Assembly (NCBI RefSeq): GCF_006715725.1
Contig: NZ_VFNU01000001.1
Coordinates: forward strand, 248,001 to 312,000
Length of the DNA: 64,000 nt
Direction of reading: 5' to 3'
Source of the DNA: Nocardioides sp. SLBN-35
GTDB lineage: Bacteria > Actinomycetota > Actinomycetes > Propionibacteriales > Nocardioidaceae
Of this stretch, positions 16,966 to 25,950 are shown one piece after another. The notes below the pieces were generated by a model. It searched no databases. It was not told the origin of the DNA and was given only the letters and a program-made list of their open reading frames with translations. Within the stretch, counting starts at the first letter, position 1; every line of letters starts with the position of its first letter. The position numbers and the translations under genes are program-made.

Positions 16966-17696
16966 GCCCCCGCGAGGCGCACGCGCAGCGCCGGCTGGCC
17001 GAGGACGAGGCGCGCATCGACGGGAGGTACGTCGGCGACCGGGCCGCCGGTCGTCGTACCAATCAGGGCCTGGGCGAGGTGTTCGTCGAGTTCTGGCGCC
17101 ACCCGAGCCCCTACCTGCTCACGACCTGCCTGGTCGCCGCCGTCACCGGCCGCGTCCTCGCGGGACCCGGCTCCTGGTGGGAGCTGGCGATCCCCGCAGG
17201 ACTGGTCGCGGTGCTCCCCGTCGTGGAGTGGGTGGTCCACGTCTTCATCCTGCACTGGCGCCCCCGCCGCCTGGCCGGGCTCACCCTCGACCCGCTGCTG
17301 GCCCGCAAGCACCGTGCCCACCACGCCGACCCGCGGGCGATCCCGCTGGTGTTCATCCCCTGGCAGGCCCAGCTGTGGCTCGCCCCGACCTGGACCGCGC
17401 TCGCCTGGCTGGTCACGCCGACGACGACCGCCATGTTCACGCTGCTCACGGCGGTCTACGCGATCAAGTCCGGCTACGAGTGGACCCACTACCTGCTGCA
17501 CAGCGACTACCGGCCGCGCTCGGCGTGGTACCGCAAGGTGTGGCGCAACCACCGGCTGCACCACTACAAGAGCGAGCACTACTGGTTCACCGTCACGACC
17601 GCGGGTACGGCGGACCGCCTGTTCGGCACCGCACCCGACCCGAGCACGGTGCCGACGTCCCCGACGGTTCAGCGCCTGCACGACCTCGAGCTGTGA
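16962..17696 (+). CDS. Sterol desaturase / fatty acid hydroxylase superfamily protein
   Basis: Di-iron membrane oxygenase-like protein of 244 residues. The histidine clusters that ligate the iron pair are visible as 'HVFILH', 'RKHRAHH', 'HYLLH' and 'NHRLHHYKSEHYWF', spread among four or so hydrophobic segments. The family hydroxylates or desaturates lipids such as fatty acids, sterols or carotenoids. Its GTG start overlaps the stop of the FadR-type regulator, so regulator and enzyme are made from one transcript, which suggests lipid-responsive control. The precise substrate cannot be read from the sequence. Confidence 0.85.
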   Translation: MSPREAHAQRRLAEDEARIDGRYVGDRAAGRRTNQGLGEVFVEFWRHPSPYLLTTCLVAAVTGRVLAGPGSWWELAIPAGLVAVLPVVEWVVHVFILHWRPRRLAGLTLDPLLARKHRAHHADPRAIPLVFIPWQAQLWLAPTWTALAWLVTPTTTAMFTLLTAVYAIKSGYEWTHYLLHSDYRPRSAWYRKVWRNHRLHHYKSEHYWFTVTTAGTADRLFGTAPDPSTVPTSPTVQRLHDLEL

Positions 17697-17709
17697 CACG
17701 CTGAGCGCC

Positions 17710-18483
17710 GTGCGGATCTCCCACCTCAACTGCGCGACCATGAGGCCCGCCCTCGCTCCCACCATGGTCGCCCATGTCCTGCTCCTCGAGCGGCCCGAGG
17801 GGCTCGCCCTGGTCGACACCGGCTTCGGCACCGGCGACCTCGCCGACCGCTCGCGCCTGGGCCGGCCGTTCCTGATGACCGTGCGTCCCGACCTCGACCC
17901 GGGCGAGACCGCCCTGGCGCAGGTGAAGGCGCGCGGCCACGACCCGGCCGAGGTCACCGACATCGTGCTGACCCACCTCGACCTCGACCACGCCGGCGGC
18001 ATCGGCGACTTCCCCAACGCGCGGATCCACGTGCACGCCACGGAGCACGCCGCCGCGACGCACCCGAGCCTGCGCGAGAAGGCCCGCTACGTCGCCGGCC
18101 AGTGGGCGCACACCACGCAGTGGACCCTCCACGAGGAGGGCGGCGACGACTGGTTCGGCTTCGCCTCGGTCACCGCGCTGGCCGACGACGTCGTGATCAT
18201 CCCGCTGCACGGCCACACCCGCGGCCACGCCGGCGTCGCCGTACGCCGCGACGACGGCCGCTGGCTGCTCCACGCCGGCGACGCGTTCTTCCACGGTGGC
18301 CAGCTCCACGACCCGCCGACCTGCCCGGTGTCACTCACCGCGTTCCAGCGGCTGATGGCCGTCGACAACCGGCAGCGGGTCGCGAACCTCGAGCGGCTCC
18401 GGGAGCTCGCCCGCGGCAACGACCAGGTCACCGTCATCTGCGCCCACGACAAGGCGCAGTACGACGAGCTCAGCGCGACCTAG
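17710..18483 (+). CDS. MBL-fold metallo-hydrolase (lactonase-like)
   Basis: Metallo-beta-lactamase-fold enzyme of 257 residues. The metal motif reads 'THLDLDHAGG' (HxDxDH), followed by 'HVHATEHAAA', a His in 'PLHGHTRGHAGV', an Asp in 'LLHAGDAFFHGG' and a terminal 'CAHD'. This pattern is closest to the AHL-lactonase-like branch, but glyoxalase II-like or other hydrolase roles are possible. The GTG start is 13 bases after the hydroxylase gene, so the two probably share a transcript. Confidence 0.82.
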   Translation: MRISHLNCATMRPALAPTMVAHVLLLERPEGLALVDTGFGTGDLADRSRLGRPFLMTVRPDLDPGETALAQVKARGHDPAEVTDIVLTHLDLDHAGGIGDFPNARIHVHATEHAAATHPSLREKARYVAGQWAHTTQWTLHEEGGDDWFGFASVTALADDVVIIPLHGHTRGHAGVAVRRDDGRWLLHAGDAFFHGGQLHDPPTCPVSLTAFQRLMAVDNRQRVANLERLRELARGNDQVTVICAHDKAQYDELSAT

Positions 18484-18487
18484 TGCC

Positions 18488-19909
18488 CTAGACGCCGGCG
18501 GTCTCCGGCATCGGGATCGTCTGCGCCGGCGGGTTCGCCGTACGCCGCGCCCAGGCGTAGTAGACCGCCGCGGTGACGACGAGTCCGACGATCCACGAGA
18601 TGTCGGCGCCGCCGAGCGCGTCGGTCATCGGCCCGGTGTAGAGCTTCTGCGCCAGGAACGGCACCTGCGCCACCACACCGATGACGTACGACGCCAGCGC
18701 GGTCGTGTTCCAGCGCCCGTACCGGCCGTCGGGGTCGTAGAGCGCCGGCACGTCGACCCGCTCGCGCGAGATCAGGTAGTAGTCGACGAGGTTGATCGCG
18801 CTCCACGGCGTGAAGACCATGAGCAGCACCAGCACGAAGTTCTTGAAGTTGTCGAGGAAGTCGGCGGACGCGAAGAGCGCGATGCCGACCGAGGTCGCGA
18901 GGAAGGCGGCGATGAGCAGGGCGCGGGTCGTCGCGGAGACCTTGCTGCTGCGGGTGAACGCCGAGGTCGTGGTGAGGATCGTCATCAGGCCGCCGTACGC
19001 GTTGAGGCAGTTGACCGCGAGCTTGCCGCAGACGATGACCAGGTAGATCACCAGCGCCACGAAACCCCCGCCGGCGAGGTCGCCCATGAACCCGACCTGG
19101 TTGCCGAGGAAGCCGGGATCCCCCGCACTGACGGGGATCGAGGCGACGATCGCGCCGAGGGTCATCGACCACTGCGAGCCGAGCACGCTGCCGAGGAAGG
19201 TGGCACGGAAGGTCGTCACGGCCGGGGTGTCGGCGGGCAGGTAGCGCGAGTAGTCGGCGACGTACGGCCCGAAGGTCAGCTGCCAGCCCGCACCCAGCGA
19301 GATGGCGAGCAGGAAGGTGACGATGTCGAAGCCCTTGGTGCCGAAGAAGCTCGTGACGTCGTAGTCCGCGACGACCTTGATCGCGAGGTAGGTGAAGCCG
19401 ACGATCCCGACGACGGTCGAGACCTTCCCCATCAGGTGGATGTAGCGGTAGCCGAGGGTGGCCACGATGGCGGTCAGTACGCCGAACAGCACGATGCCGA
19501 GCTTGGGCGCGCCGAGGTGCAGGCCCTCGCTCAGCGCCTGGCCGGCGAGGACGCTGCCGGTGGCGGCGAAGCCGAGGTACATCACCACCACGAGCACGAG
19601 CGGGATCACCGCGCCGTACACGCCGAACTGGGCGCGCGAGGAGATCATCTGCGGCAGCCCGAGCTTCGGGCCCTGCGCGGAGTGCAGCGCCATCACCGCA
19701 CCGCCGAGCACGTTGCCGAGCAGCAGGCCGATGATCGCCCAGAGCGCGTCGGCGCCGAAGACGACTGCGAGCGCGCCGTCGACGATGGCGGTGATCTGCA
19801 GGTTGGCGCCGAACCACAGCGTGAACTGGCTGCGTGGGGTGCCGTGGCGCTCGGACGCCGGTACGACGTCGATGGTGCGGCGCTCGACGCCGCGGGTGGT
19901 GCTGGTCAT
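18488..19909 (-). CDS. NCS1-family cytosine/purine/allantoin permease
   Basis: Transporter of 473 residues with about twelve hydrophobic segments. The NCS1 features 'FTLWFGANLQ' near the N-terminus and 'LGLPQMISSRAQFGVYGAV' are clear. These proteins carry nucleobases, allantoin, hydantoins or thiamine precursors by cation symport. The ATG at 19909 has a GGAGGATCC ribosome-binding site; the longer frame lacks support. No catabolic gene for a nucleobase is adjacent, so the substrate stays open. It converges on the MBL-fold gene with only four bases between the stop codons. Confidence 0.88.
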   Translation of the reverse strand: MTSTTRGVERRTIDVVPASERHGTPRSQFTLWFGANLQITAIVDGALAVVFGADALWAIIGLLLGNVLGGAVMALHSAQGPKLGLPQMISSRAQFGVYGAVIPLVLVVVMYLGFAATGSVLAGQALSEGLHLGAPKLGIVLFGVLTAIVATLGYRYIHLMGKVSTVVGIVGFTYLAIKVVADYDVTSFFGTKGFDIVTFLLAISLGAGWQLTFGPYVADYSRYLPADTPAVTTFRATFLGSVLGSQWSMTLGAIVASIPVSAGDPGFLGNQVGFMGDLAGGGFVALVIYLVIVCGKLAVNCLNAYGGLMTILTTTSAFTRSSKVSATTRALLIAAFLATSVGIALFASADFLDNFKNFVLVLLMVFTPWSAINLVDYYLISRERVDVPALYDPDGRYGRWNTTALASYVIGVVAQVPFLAQKLYTGPMTDALGGADISWIVGLVVTAAVYYAWARRTANPPAQTIPMPETAGV

Positions 19910-20040
19910 CGTGGATCCTCCTGGCACGGGTCCCGTGTGACCCGTGTCTCCCATTCGACGCCGAACGATCGCCTCGCGGGAAGGAGCGATCCGGGAGTTG
20001 TGTCTCGGATCCCAGATGGAACCCTCGCCGAAAGAGCCGG

Positions 20041-21006
20041 TCAGCCGGGGCAGACGGTGAAGGGCAGGTGCCCCTCGCGGGTCAGCCGCGCCGCGGCCGC
20101 CGGGTCGTCGAGCACGTAGCCCAGCCGGCCGCTCGCCGGGTCCGCGACCCCGCGGCTCATCACCAGCGCGAAGTCCGGGTCGGTCGGCGGCATCACCTCG
20201 GCCAGCCGGACCCGCTCGAAGGCGTCGCTGCGCTTCTCGCCCAGCTGGACGGTGACCAGCTCGGTGCCGAGCGCGACCGACCAGGCGTCGAGCTCGTCGA
20301 GACCGTGCAGCGCGGCGGCCGGCGCCGCGGCGAGCTGCTTCTCCATGCCGGCGCCGAAGACGGTGTCGAAGGGGGTGCAGCCACGCCGGACGTACGTCGA
20401 GACCGCCTCGGTGCCCGTCAGCGCGACCAGCGCGGGGTCGGCGCCCCAGGCGTCAGCCGCAGCAGGCGGCGCGGCCGAGGTGACCAGGTGGCGGCCGTCG
20501 TCGACGACGGCACCGGCGAGCGGACCGACCCCGGCCTCGACGGCCCGGTGGACCGCCGGCATCGGCACCTTGTCGTGGAACGCGAGGACCCAGCCCTTGC
20601 CCCCGGAGTCGCCCGACCAGCTGGCCTCCCACGCGACGTCGTCCTGGCTGATCCCGTACTGGTTGCGCAGCCGCTGGTCGACCGGCCGCAGCATCCCGTC
20701 GGACAGGGCCGCGGTCTGCGGGACCTTCTGCCAGAACTGGTCGCGCTCGGGCCCGGGCGTGGCGCCGTCGAGCGTGGAGAAGCCCAGCACCAGGCGCAGC
20801 TGGTCGAAGTCGGTGACCTCCAGGGTCGTGGCGGCCGACGGCACCAGGGCCAGGACCGCGGCGGACGGCTCCTTGGAGGCGTCGTACTCGGTGACCACGG
20901 CCTCGGGCGTCGGCACCACCTGGTGGACGACCTTCGGGTCACCGCTGCAGCCGGTCAGGAGCAGGACGCCGACCAGCGCGGCACCGAGACTCCCCACACG
21001 ACTCAC
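20041..21006 (-). CDS. Putative lipoprotein of unknown function
   Basis: A 321-residue protein with a signal peptide and lipobox 'LLLTGC' near residue 20, so it is predicted to be anchored to the outer face of the membrane. The mature part has alternating short helices and strands and two later cysteines ('RRGCTPF', 'TVCPG') that may form a disulfide. I do not recognise the family. It stands alone; the hairpin at 21044-21079 separates it from the upstream hydrolase gene. Confidence 0.7.
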   Translation of the reverse strand: MSRVGSLGAALVGVLLLTGCSGDPKVVHQVVPTPEAVVTEYDASKEPSAAVLALVPSAATTLEVTDFDQLRLVLGFSTLDGATPGPERDQFWQKVPQTAALSDGMLRPVDQRLRNQYGISQDDVAWEASWSGDSGGKGWVLAFHDKVPMPAVHRAVEAGVGPLAGAVVDDGRHLVTSAAPPAAADAWGADPALVALTGTEAVSTYVRRGCTPFDTVFGAGMEKQLAAAPAAALHGLDELDAWSVALGTELVTVQLGEKRSDAFERVRLAEVMPPTDPDFALVMSRGVADPASGRLGYVLDDPAAAARLTREGHLPFTVCPG

Positions 21007-21043
21007 GCGCCGAATCTTGCCATGTCGCTCCTGCCGGAAGAGG

Positions 21044-21079
21044 CGAACGGGCGCCGACGAGTACGCCGACGCCCGTTCG
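21044..21079 (-). terminator. Hairpin terminator below the secreted hydrolase gene
   Basis: Ten-base arms CGAACGGGCG (21044-21053) and CGCCCGTTCG (21070-21079) are perfectly complementary with a 16-base loop, 30 bases after the hydrolase stop codon. Confidence 0.7.
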
Positions 21080-21108
21080 TGGGTGGGATCACCCGTTGCT
21101 GTGCCTCC

Positions 21109-22737
21109 TCAGCGGCCGCTCGCCTGGGCCTCCATGAGCAGCTTCCGCAGCTCGTCCGTGCTGCCGACGGCCGGACGCTGTGCGGTGCCCCGAGCGGACA
21201 CGCTCGCTGCCGGCACCGGAGCCGGGGCGCACTTGAGGTCGCTGCCCTTGTGCTTCTTGCGCTTGGGCAGCACCCCGGTGTCGAGGTAACTGGCGATCAG
21301 GTCGTCGGTGCAGGCGACGCCGGACAGCGAGCCGGAGTGCGTCGTACCGCCCTTGCCCTCGATGAGGAACGAGGTCTTGAACTTCTGGCGGGTGGCGAGC
21401 GCACCGGAGAACACCGTGGCGGCGTCGTTGGTCTCGCCGATCATCAGGATCGGCGACTTCACCTTCTTGCCGCTGACCTCGAACGCCTTGCGCGACGGAG
21501 CCGGCCAGTTCAGGCACGGGGCGTTGTACCAGGTGTTGCCCCAGGTCAGGAACGGGTGCTTCTTGTGCACGCGCCAGGCGTCGGCCTCGGTCTTCTTCCA
21601 GTTCGGCCACACCGCGTCGGTGCACTGCACAGCGTTGTAGACCGCGAAGCCGTTGTCGTCGCCGGGGCCGCCGTACCAGCCGTCGAGGAGATCCGCACCG
21701 TCTCCGGTCTTCACCAGCTTGGCGTATGCGGCGCCGAGCTCAGCCCAGTCATTGACGTAGTAGCCGGCGTTGAGGAGCACGTCGCCGAGCTCGTCGGGGC
21801 CGAGCTTGCCGTCCGCGGCGGGGTGCTTGTCGAGCTTCTTGAGCAGCTTGTAGTAGCCCTTGCGGATCTTCTTGCCGCTGGTGCCGAGGCCGTAGACGGC
21901 GTCGTTCTGGGCCAGCCACTTGAAGTAGATACGGATGTTCTTGTCGAACTGGATGTTCTGGTCGACGTTGGACTCGTAGAACGCGCGGTCGGCGTTGAGG
22001 ACGCCGTCCCACACGAACCGGCCGACCTTCTTCGGGTACATGGTCGCGTAGACCTGGCCGAGGTAGGTGCCGTAGGAGAAGCCGTAGTAGTTCAGCTTCG
22101 GCGCACCCGCCGCCTTGCGCAGGCTCTCGAGGTCCTGGGCGACGTCGGTGGTGTGCATGTGCTTGAGCAGCCGCTTGGCGTCAGCCTTCGAGCACGCCTT
22201 GGCGTAGCGCTTGGTGACCCGCTGCCACCACTTCAGGTTCTTCTTCTTGGTCGGCACGTAGTTGGGCCGGTCGTAGTCCTGGCCCTTGTAGTTGGGGTTG
22301 CAGCTCAGCGAGGGCGTGCTGCTGCCGACACCGCGCGGGTCGAAGCCGTACCAGTCGTACTTGGCGCCGACTCCGTTGGGGATGAGGCCCGGGAGCACGG
22401 CCGGATAGACGAGGCCGGATCCACCGGGCCCGCCCGGGTTGGCAGTGATGACGCCCTTGTAGTCGGGGTTGGTGTGCAGCACCCGGCTGATGGCGATCTG
22501 GATCTTCTTGCCCTTGGGCTTGTCGTAGTCGAGGGGTACCTCGAGCATCGCGCACTGGGCGCCGGCCTTGGTCAAACGCTGGCTCGTGCAAGCGCCCCAG
22601 ACAGGGGCGGGCGGGGTGTACGACGGCGCCTTCGCGGCGACCTGGGGAGCCTGCGGCGCAGCGTTGCTGCTCCCCCCGGGCACCAGCAGTGCTGTTGCCG
22701 TCGCAACCGACGCAACGATCGTCAGTGCTCTCTTCAC
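21109..22737 (-). CDS. Secreted alpha/beta hydrolase (tripeptidyl aminopeptidase-like)
   Basis: Exported hydrolase of 542 residues with a signal peptide ending near 'SSNAAPQAP'. The oxyanion region 'NPGGPGGSGL', the nucleophile elbow 'GFSYGTYLG' with its Ser, and the C-terminal His in 'GGTTHSG' fit the S33-type Streptomyces SlpD/SlpE tripeptidyl aminopeptidase group, which has a large lid insertion and a C-terminal TAP-like domain. Unusually for this genome, the protein is rich in lysine. Cleavage of N-terminal peptides outside the cell is the likely role. Confidence 0.87.
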   Translation of the reverse strand: MKRALTIVASVATATALLVPGGSSNAAPQAPQVAAKAPSYTPPAPVWGACTSQRLTKAGAQCAMLEVPLDYDKPKGKKIQIAISRVLHTNPDYKGVITANPGGPGGSGLVYPAVLPGLIPNGVGAKYDWYGFDPRGVGSSTPSLSCNPNYKGQDYDRPNYVPTKKKNLKWWQRVTKRYAKACSKADAKRLLKHMHTTDVAQDLESLRKAAGAPKLNYYGFSYGTYLGQVYATMYPKKVGRFVWDGVLNADRAFYESNVDQNIQFDKNIRIYFKWLAQNDAVYGLGTSGKKIRKGYYKLLKKLDKHPAADGKLGPDELGDVLLNAGYYVNDWAELGAAYAKLVKTGDGADLLDGWYGGPGDDNGFAVYNAVQCTDAVWPNWKKTEADAWRVHKKHPFLTWGNTWYNAPCLNWPAPSRKAFEVSGKKVKSPILMIGETNDAATVFSGALATRQKFKTSFLIEGKGGTTHSGSLSGVACTDDLIASYLDTGVLPKRKKHKGSDLKCAPAPVPAASVSARGTAQRPAVGSTDELRKLLMEAQASGR

Positions 22738-22842
22738 GTCACAACCTTCCGAGATGATGAGGTGTCCGGGATCTTCCGGCGTGGGTCCGACCTTGCCGCG
22801 TCATCTCGGTCACGTCCACCCCGACGCGCAGGCCGGACCCGG

Positions 22843-22869
22843 GGATACCCACAACTGGGCGGGGTATCC
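22843..22869 (-). terminator. Hairpin terminator below egtD
   Basis: Eight-base arms GGATACCC (22843-22850) and GGGTATCC (22862-22869) flank an 11-base loop directly after the egtD stop codon. Confidence 0.6.
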
Positions 22870-22871
22870 GC

Positions 22872-23846
22872 TCAGGCTTTGACCGCGAGGGTGAGCGCGA
22901 AGTCGCCGGCCGCGTCGGTCCACACCCGCGCGACGTCGAGCCCCGCCGTCTCGAGCTCGGCCGCGATCCGGCTGACCCGGAACTTGGTCGAGATCTCGAT
23001 CCGGATCTCCTCCCCCATCGCCAGGTCGAGCACCAGGTCGGCGCCCGGGATGCTCACCTGCTGCGGCACCTCGGCGCGCAGCCGCAGGTCCATCCGCTCC
23101 ATGTGGGGGTCCCAGAACGGGACGTAGGAGAACGCCTCGGGGTCGAAGTCCGCGCCGAGCTCGCGGTTGACCACGACCAGGCTGTTGCGGATGAACTCCT
23201 CGGTGACGCCCTGGCTGTCGTCGTACGCCGCGATCAGCCGGTCGGCGCTCTTGACCAGGTCGGTGCCCAGCAGGAGCGAGTCGCCCGGCTCCAGGACGTC
23301 GGCCAGCGCGCCGAGGAAGGCGGCACGCTCCTCGCGGTAGAGGTTGCCGATGGTGCCGCCGAGGAAGGCGACCATCCGGCGCCCGCCCGCCGGCAGCTGC
23401 GCGAGGTGGAGGGTGAAGTCGCCGACCACCGCCACCACCTCGAGCCCCGGGTGCCGCGCCGCGATGTCGTCGGCCGCCTGCCGCAACGTCCCCTCGGCCA
23501 CGTCGACCGGCGCGAACCTCGTCAGCTGGCCGGTCCGGGTGAACGCGTCGAGCAGCAGCCGGGTCTTCTCACTCGTCCCGCTGCCGAGCTCCACCAGGGT
23601 CGTCGCCCTGCTCGCGGCGACGATCTCGTCGGCGTGGGCGGTGAGGATGGCGTGCTCGGCCGCGAACGGGTAGTACTCCGGCAGCCGGGTGATCTCGTCG
23701 AACAGCGCCGACCCGCGGTCGTCGTACAACCAGCGTGGCGGGAGGGTGCGCGGATAGCTGCTCAGGCCGCGGCGTACGTCGGCCGCGAGGCTGCCGCTGG
23801 CCCAGTCGGGCTCGAGCAGCACGCAGACCCGGGGCGTCTCGCTCAT
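22872..23846 (-). CDS. egtD: L-histidine N-alpha-methyltransferase EgtD
   Basis: First committed enzyme of ergothioneine synthesis: it trimethylates histidine to hercynine using SAM. The 324-residue length is typical. The N-terminal 'PRTLPPRWLYDDRGSALFDEITRLPEYY' region, the SAM-binding 'LVELGSGTSEKTRLLLDA' and 'VAFLGGTIGNL', and the 'FNRELGADF'-like segment ('VVNRELGADFD') match the family. The ATG overlaps the egtB stop (ATGA), giving a coupled egtB-egtD operon. Confidence 0.94.
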   Translation of the reverse strand: MSETPRVCVLLEPDWASGSLAADVRRGLSSYPRTLPPRWLYDDRGSALFDEITRLPEYYPFAAEHAILTAHADEIVAASRATTLVELGSGTSEKTRLLLDAFTRTGQLTRFAPVDVAEGTLRQAADDIAARHPGLEVVAVVGDFTLHLAQLPAGGRRMVAFLGGTIGNLYREERAAFLGALADVLEPGDSLLLGTDLVKSADRLIAAYDDSQGVTEEFIRNSLVVVNRELGADFDPEAFSYVPFWDPHMERMDLRLRAEVPQQVSIPGADLVLDLAMGEEIRIEISTKFRVSRIAAELETAGLDVARVWTDAAGDFALTLAVKA

Positions 23847-25120
23847 GCGCGGACACCGCCGTCCGCGAGGCGCAGCCCGCTCAGCGCCCAGCGCGCGCCC
23901 GGTGGGAAGAAGTTGCGGTAGCTCGCCCGCGCGTGGCCCGGTGGCGTCAGCGCGCAGCCGCCGCGCAGCACCATCTGCCCCGACATGAACTTGCCGTTGT
24001 ACTCCCCGATCGCGCCGGCCGCCGGGTGGAAGCCGGGATAGGGCAGGTACGCCGAGGAGGTCCACTCCCAGCAGTCGCCGTACACCTGGCGCAGGGTGCC
24101 GGTCTGCTTCCCCGCCGCCCGCGGGTGCCAGGTCTCGGTGTCGGCGAGGTTGGCCGCGCCGCCGTCGCCCTGGCTGCGCACGGCGTGCTCCCACTCCGCC
24201 TCGGTCGGCAGCCGCTTGCCGGCCCACGTCGCGTAGGCGTCGGCCTCGTAGTGGCTGACGTGGCTGACCGGCAGCCCGAGGTCGACCGGGAACGTGCCGT
24301 GCAGGGTGTGCTCGAACCACACCCCGTCGACCTGCGTCCAGTAGAACGGTGCCCGCCACTCGTGGGCCTTCACCTGGGCCCACCCGTCCGAGAGCCACAG
24401 CTCCGGGCGCTGGTAGCCCCCGTCGGCCATGAACTCCAGCCACTCCCCGTTGGTCACCAGCCGGTCGGCGAGCCGGAACGGCTCCAACCAGACCTGGTGC
24501 GCCGGCAGCTCGTTGTCGAACGAGAACCCGCTGCTGTCGTGACCGATCTCGACCAACCCTCCCTCCACCTCGACCCAGCCGAGCGGGTCGGGCTCGGTGG
24601 GCGCGGCCCGGGTGCCGGCGTACGTCGGACGAAGGGGGTTGAGCGAGAGCACGTGCTTGATGTCCATCAGCAGCAGCTCCTGGTGCTGCTGCTCGTGGTG
24701 GAAGCCGAGCTCGATCGTGCTCGCCAGCTTGTCGATCGTGCCCTGGTCGAGGGTGTCGAGGAGGTCGCGCATCCGGTCGTCGACGTTGCCCCGGTAGAGC
24801 CCCACGTCGTGGGCACCCGGCCGGCTGATCACGCCGCGCTCCGCGCGGTTGTAGCGCGGCCCGACGGCCTCGTAGTAGCTGTTGAAGAGGAACCAGTACT
24901 GGTCCTGGTACGGCGCGAACCCGCTCTCGTTGTCGGCCAGCACGAAGGTCTCGAAGAACCAGGTCACGTGCGCCCGGTGCCACTTCGTCGGCGACACGTC
25001 CGGCATCGACTGCACCGTCTGGTCCTCAGGGCTCAGCGGCGCGGCCAGGCGCTCCGTGTGGGCCCTGACCTCGTCGTACCGGGTCAGGAGGGTGTCCGCC
25101 GTCCACTGGGTTGCGGTCAT
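23843..25120 (-). CDS. egtB: Hercynine oxygenase / sulfoxide synthase EgtB
   Basis: Non-haem iron enzyme of 425 residues that joins hercynine to a thiol donor through a sulfoxide. An N-terminal DinB-like domain has the iron histidines in 'HRAHVTWFFE' and 'HHEQQHQEL'. The C-terminal formylglycine-generating-enzyme-like domain has 'RLPTEAEWEHAV', 'GDCWEWTSS' and 'MVLRGGCALTP'. The gene starts the egtBD operon. No egtA, egtC or egtE is adjacent, unlike mycobacteria, so either the thiol donor differs or those genes lie elsewhere. Confidence 0.93.
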   Translation of the reverse strand: MTATQWTADTLLTRYDEVRAHTERLAAPLSPEDQTVQSMPDVSPTKWHRAHVTWFFETFVLADNESGFAPYQDQYWFLFNSYYEAVGPRYNRAERGVISRPGAHDVGLYRGNVDDRMRDLLDTLDQGTIDKLASTIELGFHHEQQHQELLLMDIKHVLSLNPLRPTYAGTRAAPTEPDPLGWVEVEGGLVEIGHDSSGFSFDNELPAHQVWLEPFRLADRLVTNGEWLEFMADGGYQRPELWLSDGWAQVKAHEWRAPFYWTQVDGVWFEHTLHGTFPVDLGLPVSHVSHYEADAYATWAGKRLPTEAEWEHAVRSQGDGGAANLADTETWHPRAAGKQTGTLRQVYGDCWEWTSSAYLPYPGFHPAAGAIGEYNGKFMSGQMVLRGGCALTPPGHARASYRNFFPPGARWALSGLRLADGGVRA

Positions 25121-25233
25121 GGCTCGACATTAGGACGGGGCACCGACACTCACCAGAGGTATGAAATGGGCGTCAGCAGATGTTCACATCCGGGCGCTCC
25201 GCCGGAGGCGCCGACAGGTCCATGCTGAGAGGC

Positions 25234-25950
25234 ATGACGGACATCGACCTCGACTTCAGCGCCCTACGGGCGACCTTCATCAACTGCACGCTGAAACGCT
25301 CCCCCGAACCGACCCACACCGGCGGCCTGGTCGACGTGAGCGCCGCGATCATGCGCAAGCACGGAGTGGAGGTCGAGACGATCCGCGCGATCGACCACGA
25401 CATCGCCACCGGCGTCTACACCGACATGCGCGAACACGGCTGGGCCACCGACGCGTGGCCGGAGATCCACGAGCGGGTGATGGCCAGCGACGTCCTGGTG
25501 CTCGCCGGCCCGATCTGGCTCGGCGACAACAGCAGCGTCATGAAGCAGGTGATCGAGCGGTTGTACGGCGGTAGCGGCGACCTCAACGAGCGCGGCCAGT
25601 ACGCCTACTACGGGCGAGCCGCCGGCTGCCTGATCACCGGCAACGAGGACGGGATCAAGCACTGCGCCATGAATGTCCTCTACTCGCTGCAGCACCTCGG
25701 ATACACGATCCCGCCCCAGGCCGACGCGGGCTGGATCGGCGAGGCGGGTCCGGGGCCGTCGTACCTCGACCCTGGCAGCGGCGGCCCCGAGAACGACTTC
25801 ACCAACCGCAACACGACCTTCATGACGTGGAACCTCATGCACGTCGCGCGGATGCTCAAGCGCAACGACGGGATCCCCGCCCACGGCAACCAGCGCTCCG
25901 CGTGGGACGCGGGTGCCCGGTTCGACCACGAGAACCCGGAGTACCGGTGA
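25234..25950 (+). CDS. Flavodoxin-fold NAD(P)H-dependent oxidoreductase
   Basis: A 238-residue protein of the NADPH-dependent FMN reductase-like group. 'FINCTLKRSPEPTHT' forms the phosphate loop for FMN, 'ASDVLVLAGPIWLGDNSSVMKQVIER' is the second flavin contact, and 'GRAAGCLITGNEDG' the third. The ATG at 25234 is used because the family N-terminus begins just after it. Physiological substrates are unknown. It overlaps the following methyltransferase gene by GTGA and so forms a two-gene operon. Confidence 0.85.
   Translation: MTDIDLDFSALRATFINCTLKRSPEPTHTGGLVDVSAAIMRKHGVEVETIRAIDHDIATGVYTDMREHGWATDAWPEIHERVMASDVLVLAGPIWLGDNSSVMKQVIERLYGGSGDLNERGQYAYYGRAAGCLITGNEDGIKHCAMNVLYSLQHLGYTIPPQADAGWIGEAGPGPSYLDPGSGGPENDFTNRNTTFMTWNLMHVARMLKRNDGIPAHGNQRSAWDAGARFDHENPEYR

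Noticed and set aside
19834..23127. A 1,097-codon plus-strand frame
   Set aside because: It is antisense to the NCS1 permease, lipoprotein, hydrolase and egtD genes, all of which have clear family motifs. The product is low-complexity Arg/Gly/Val-rich.
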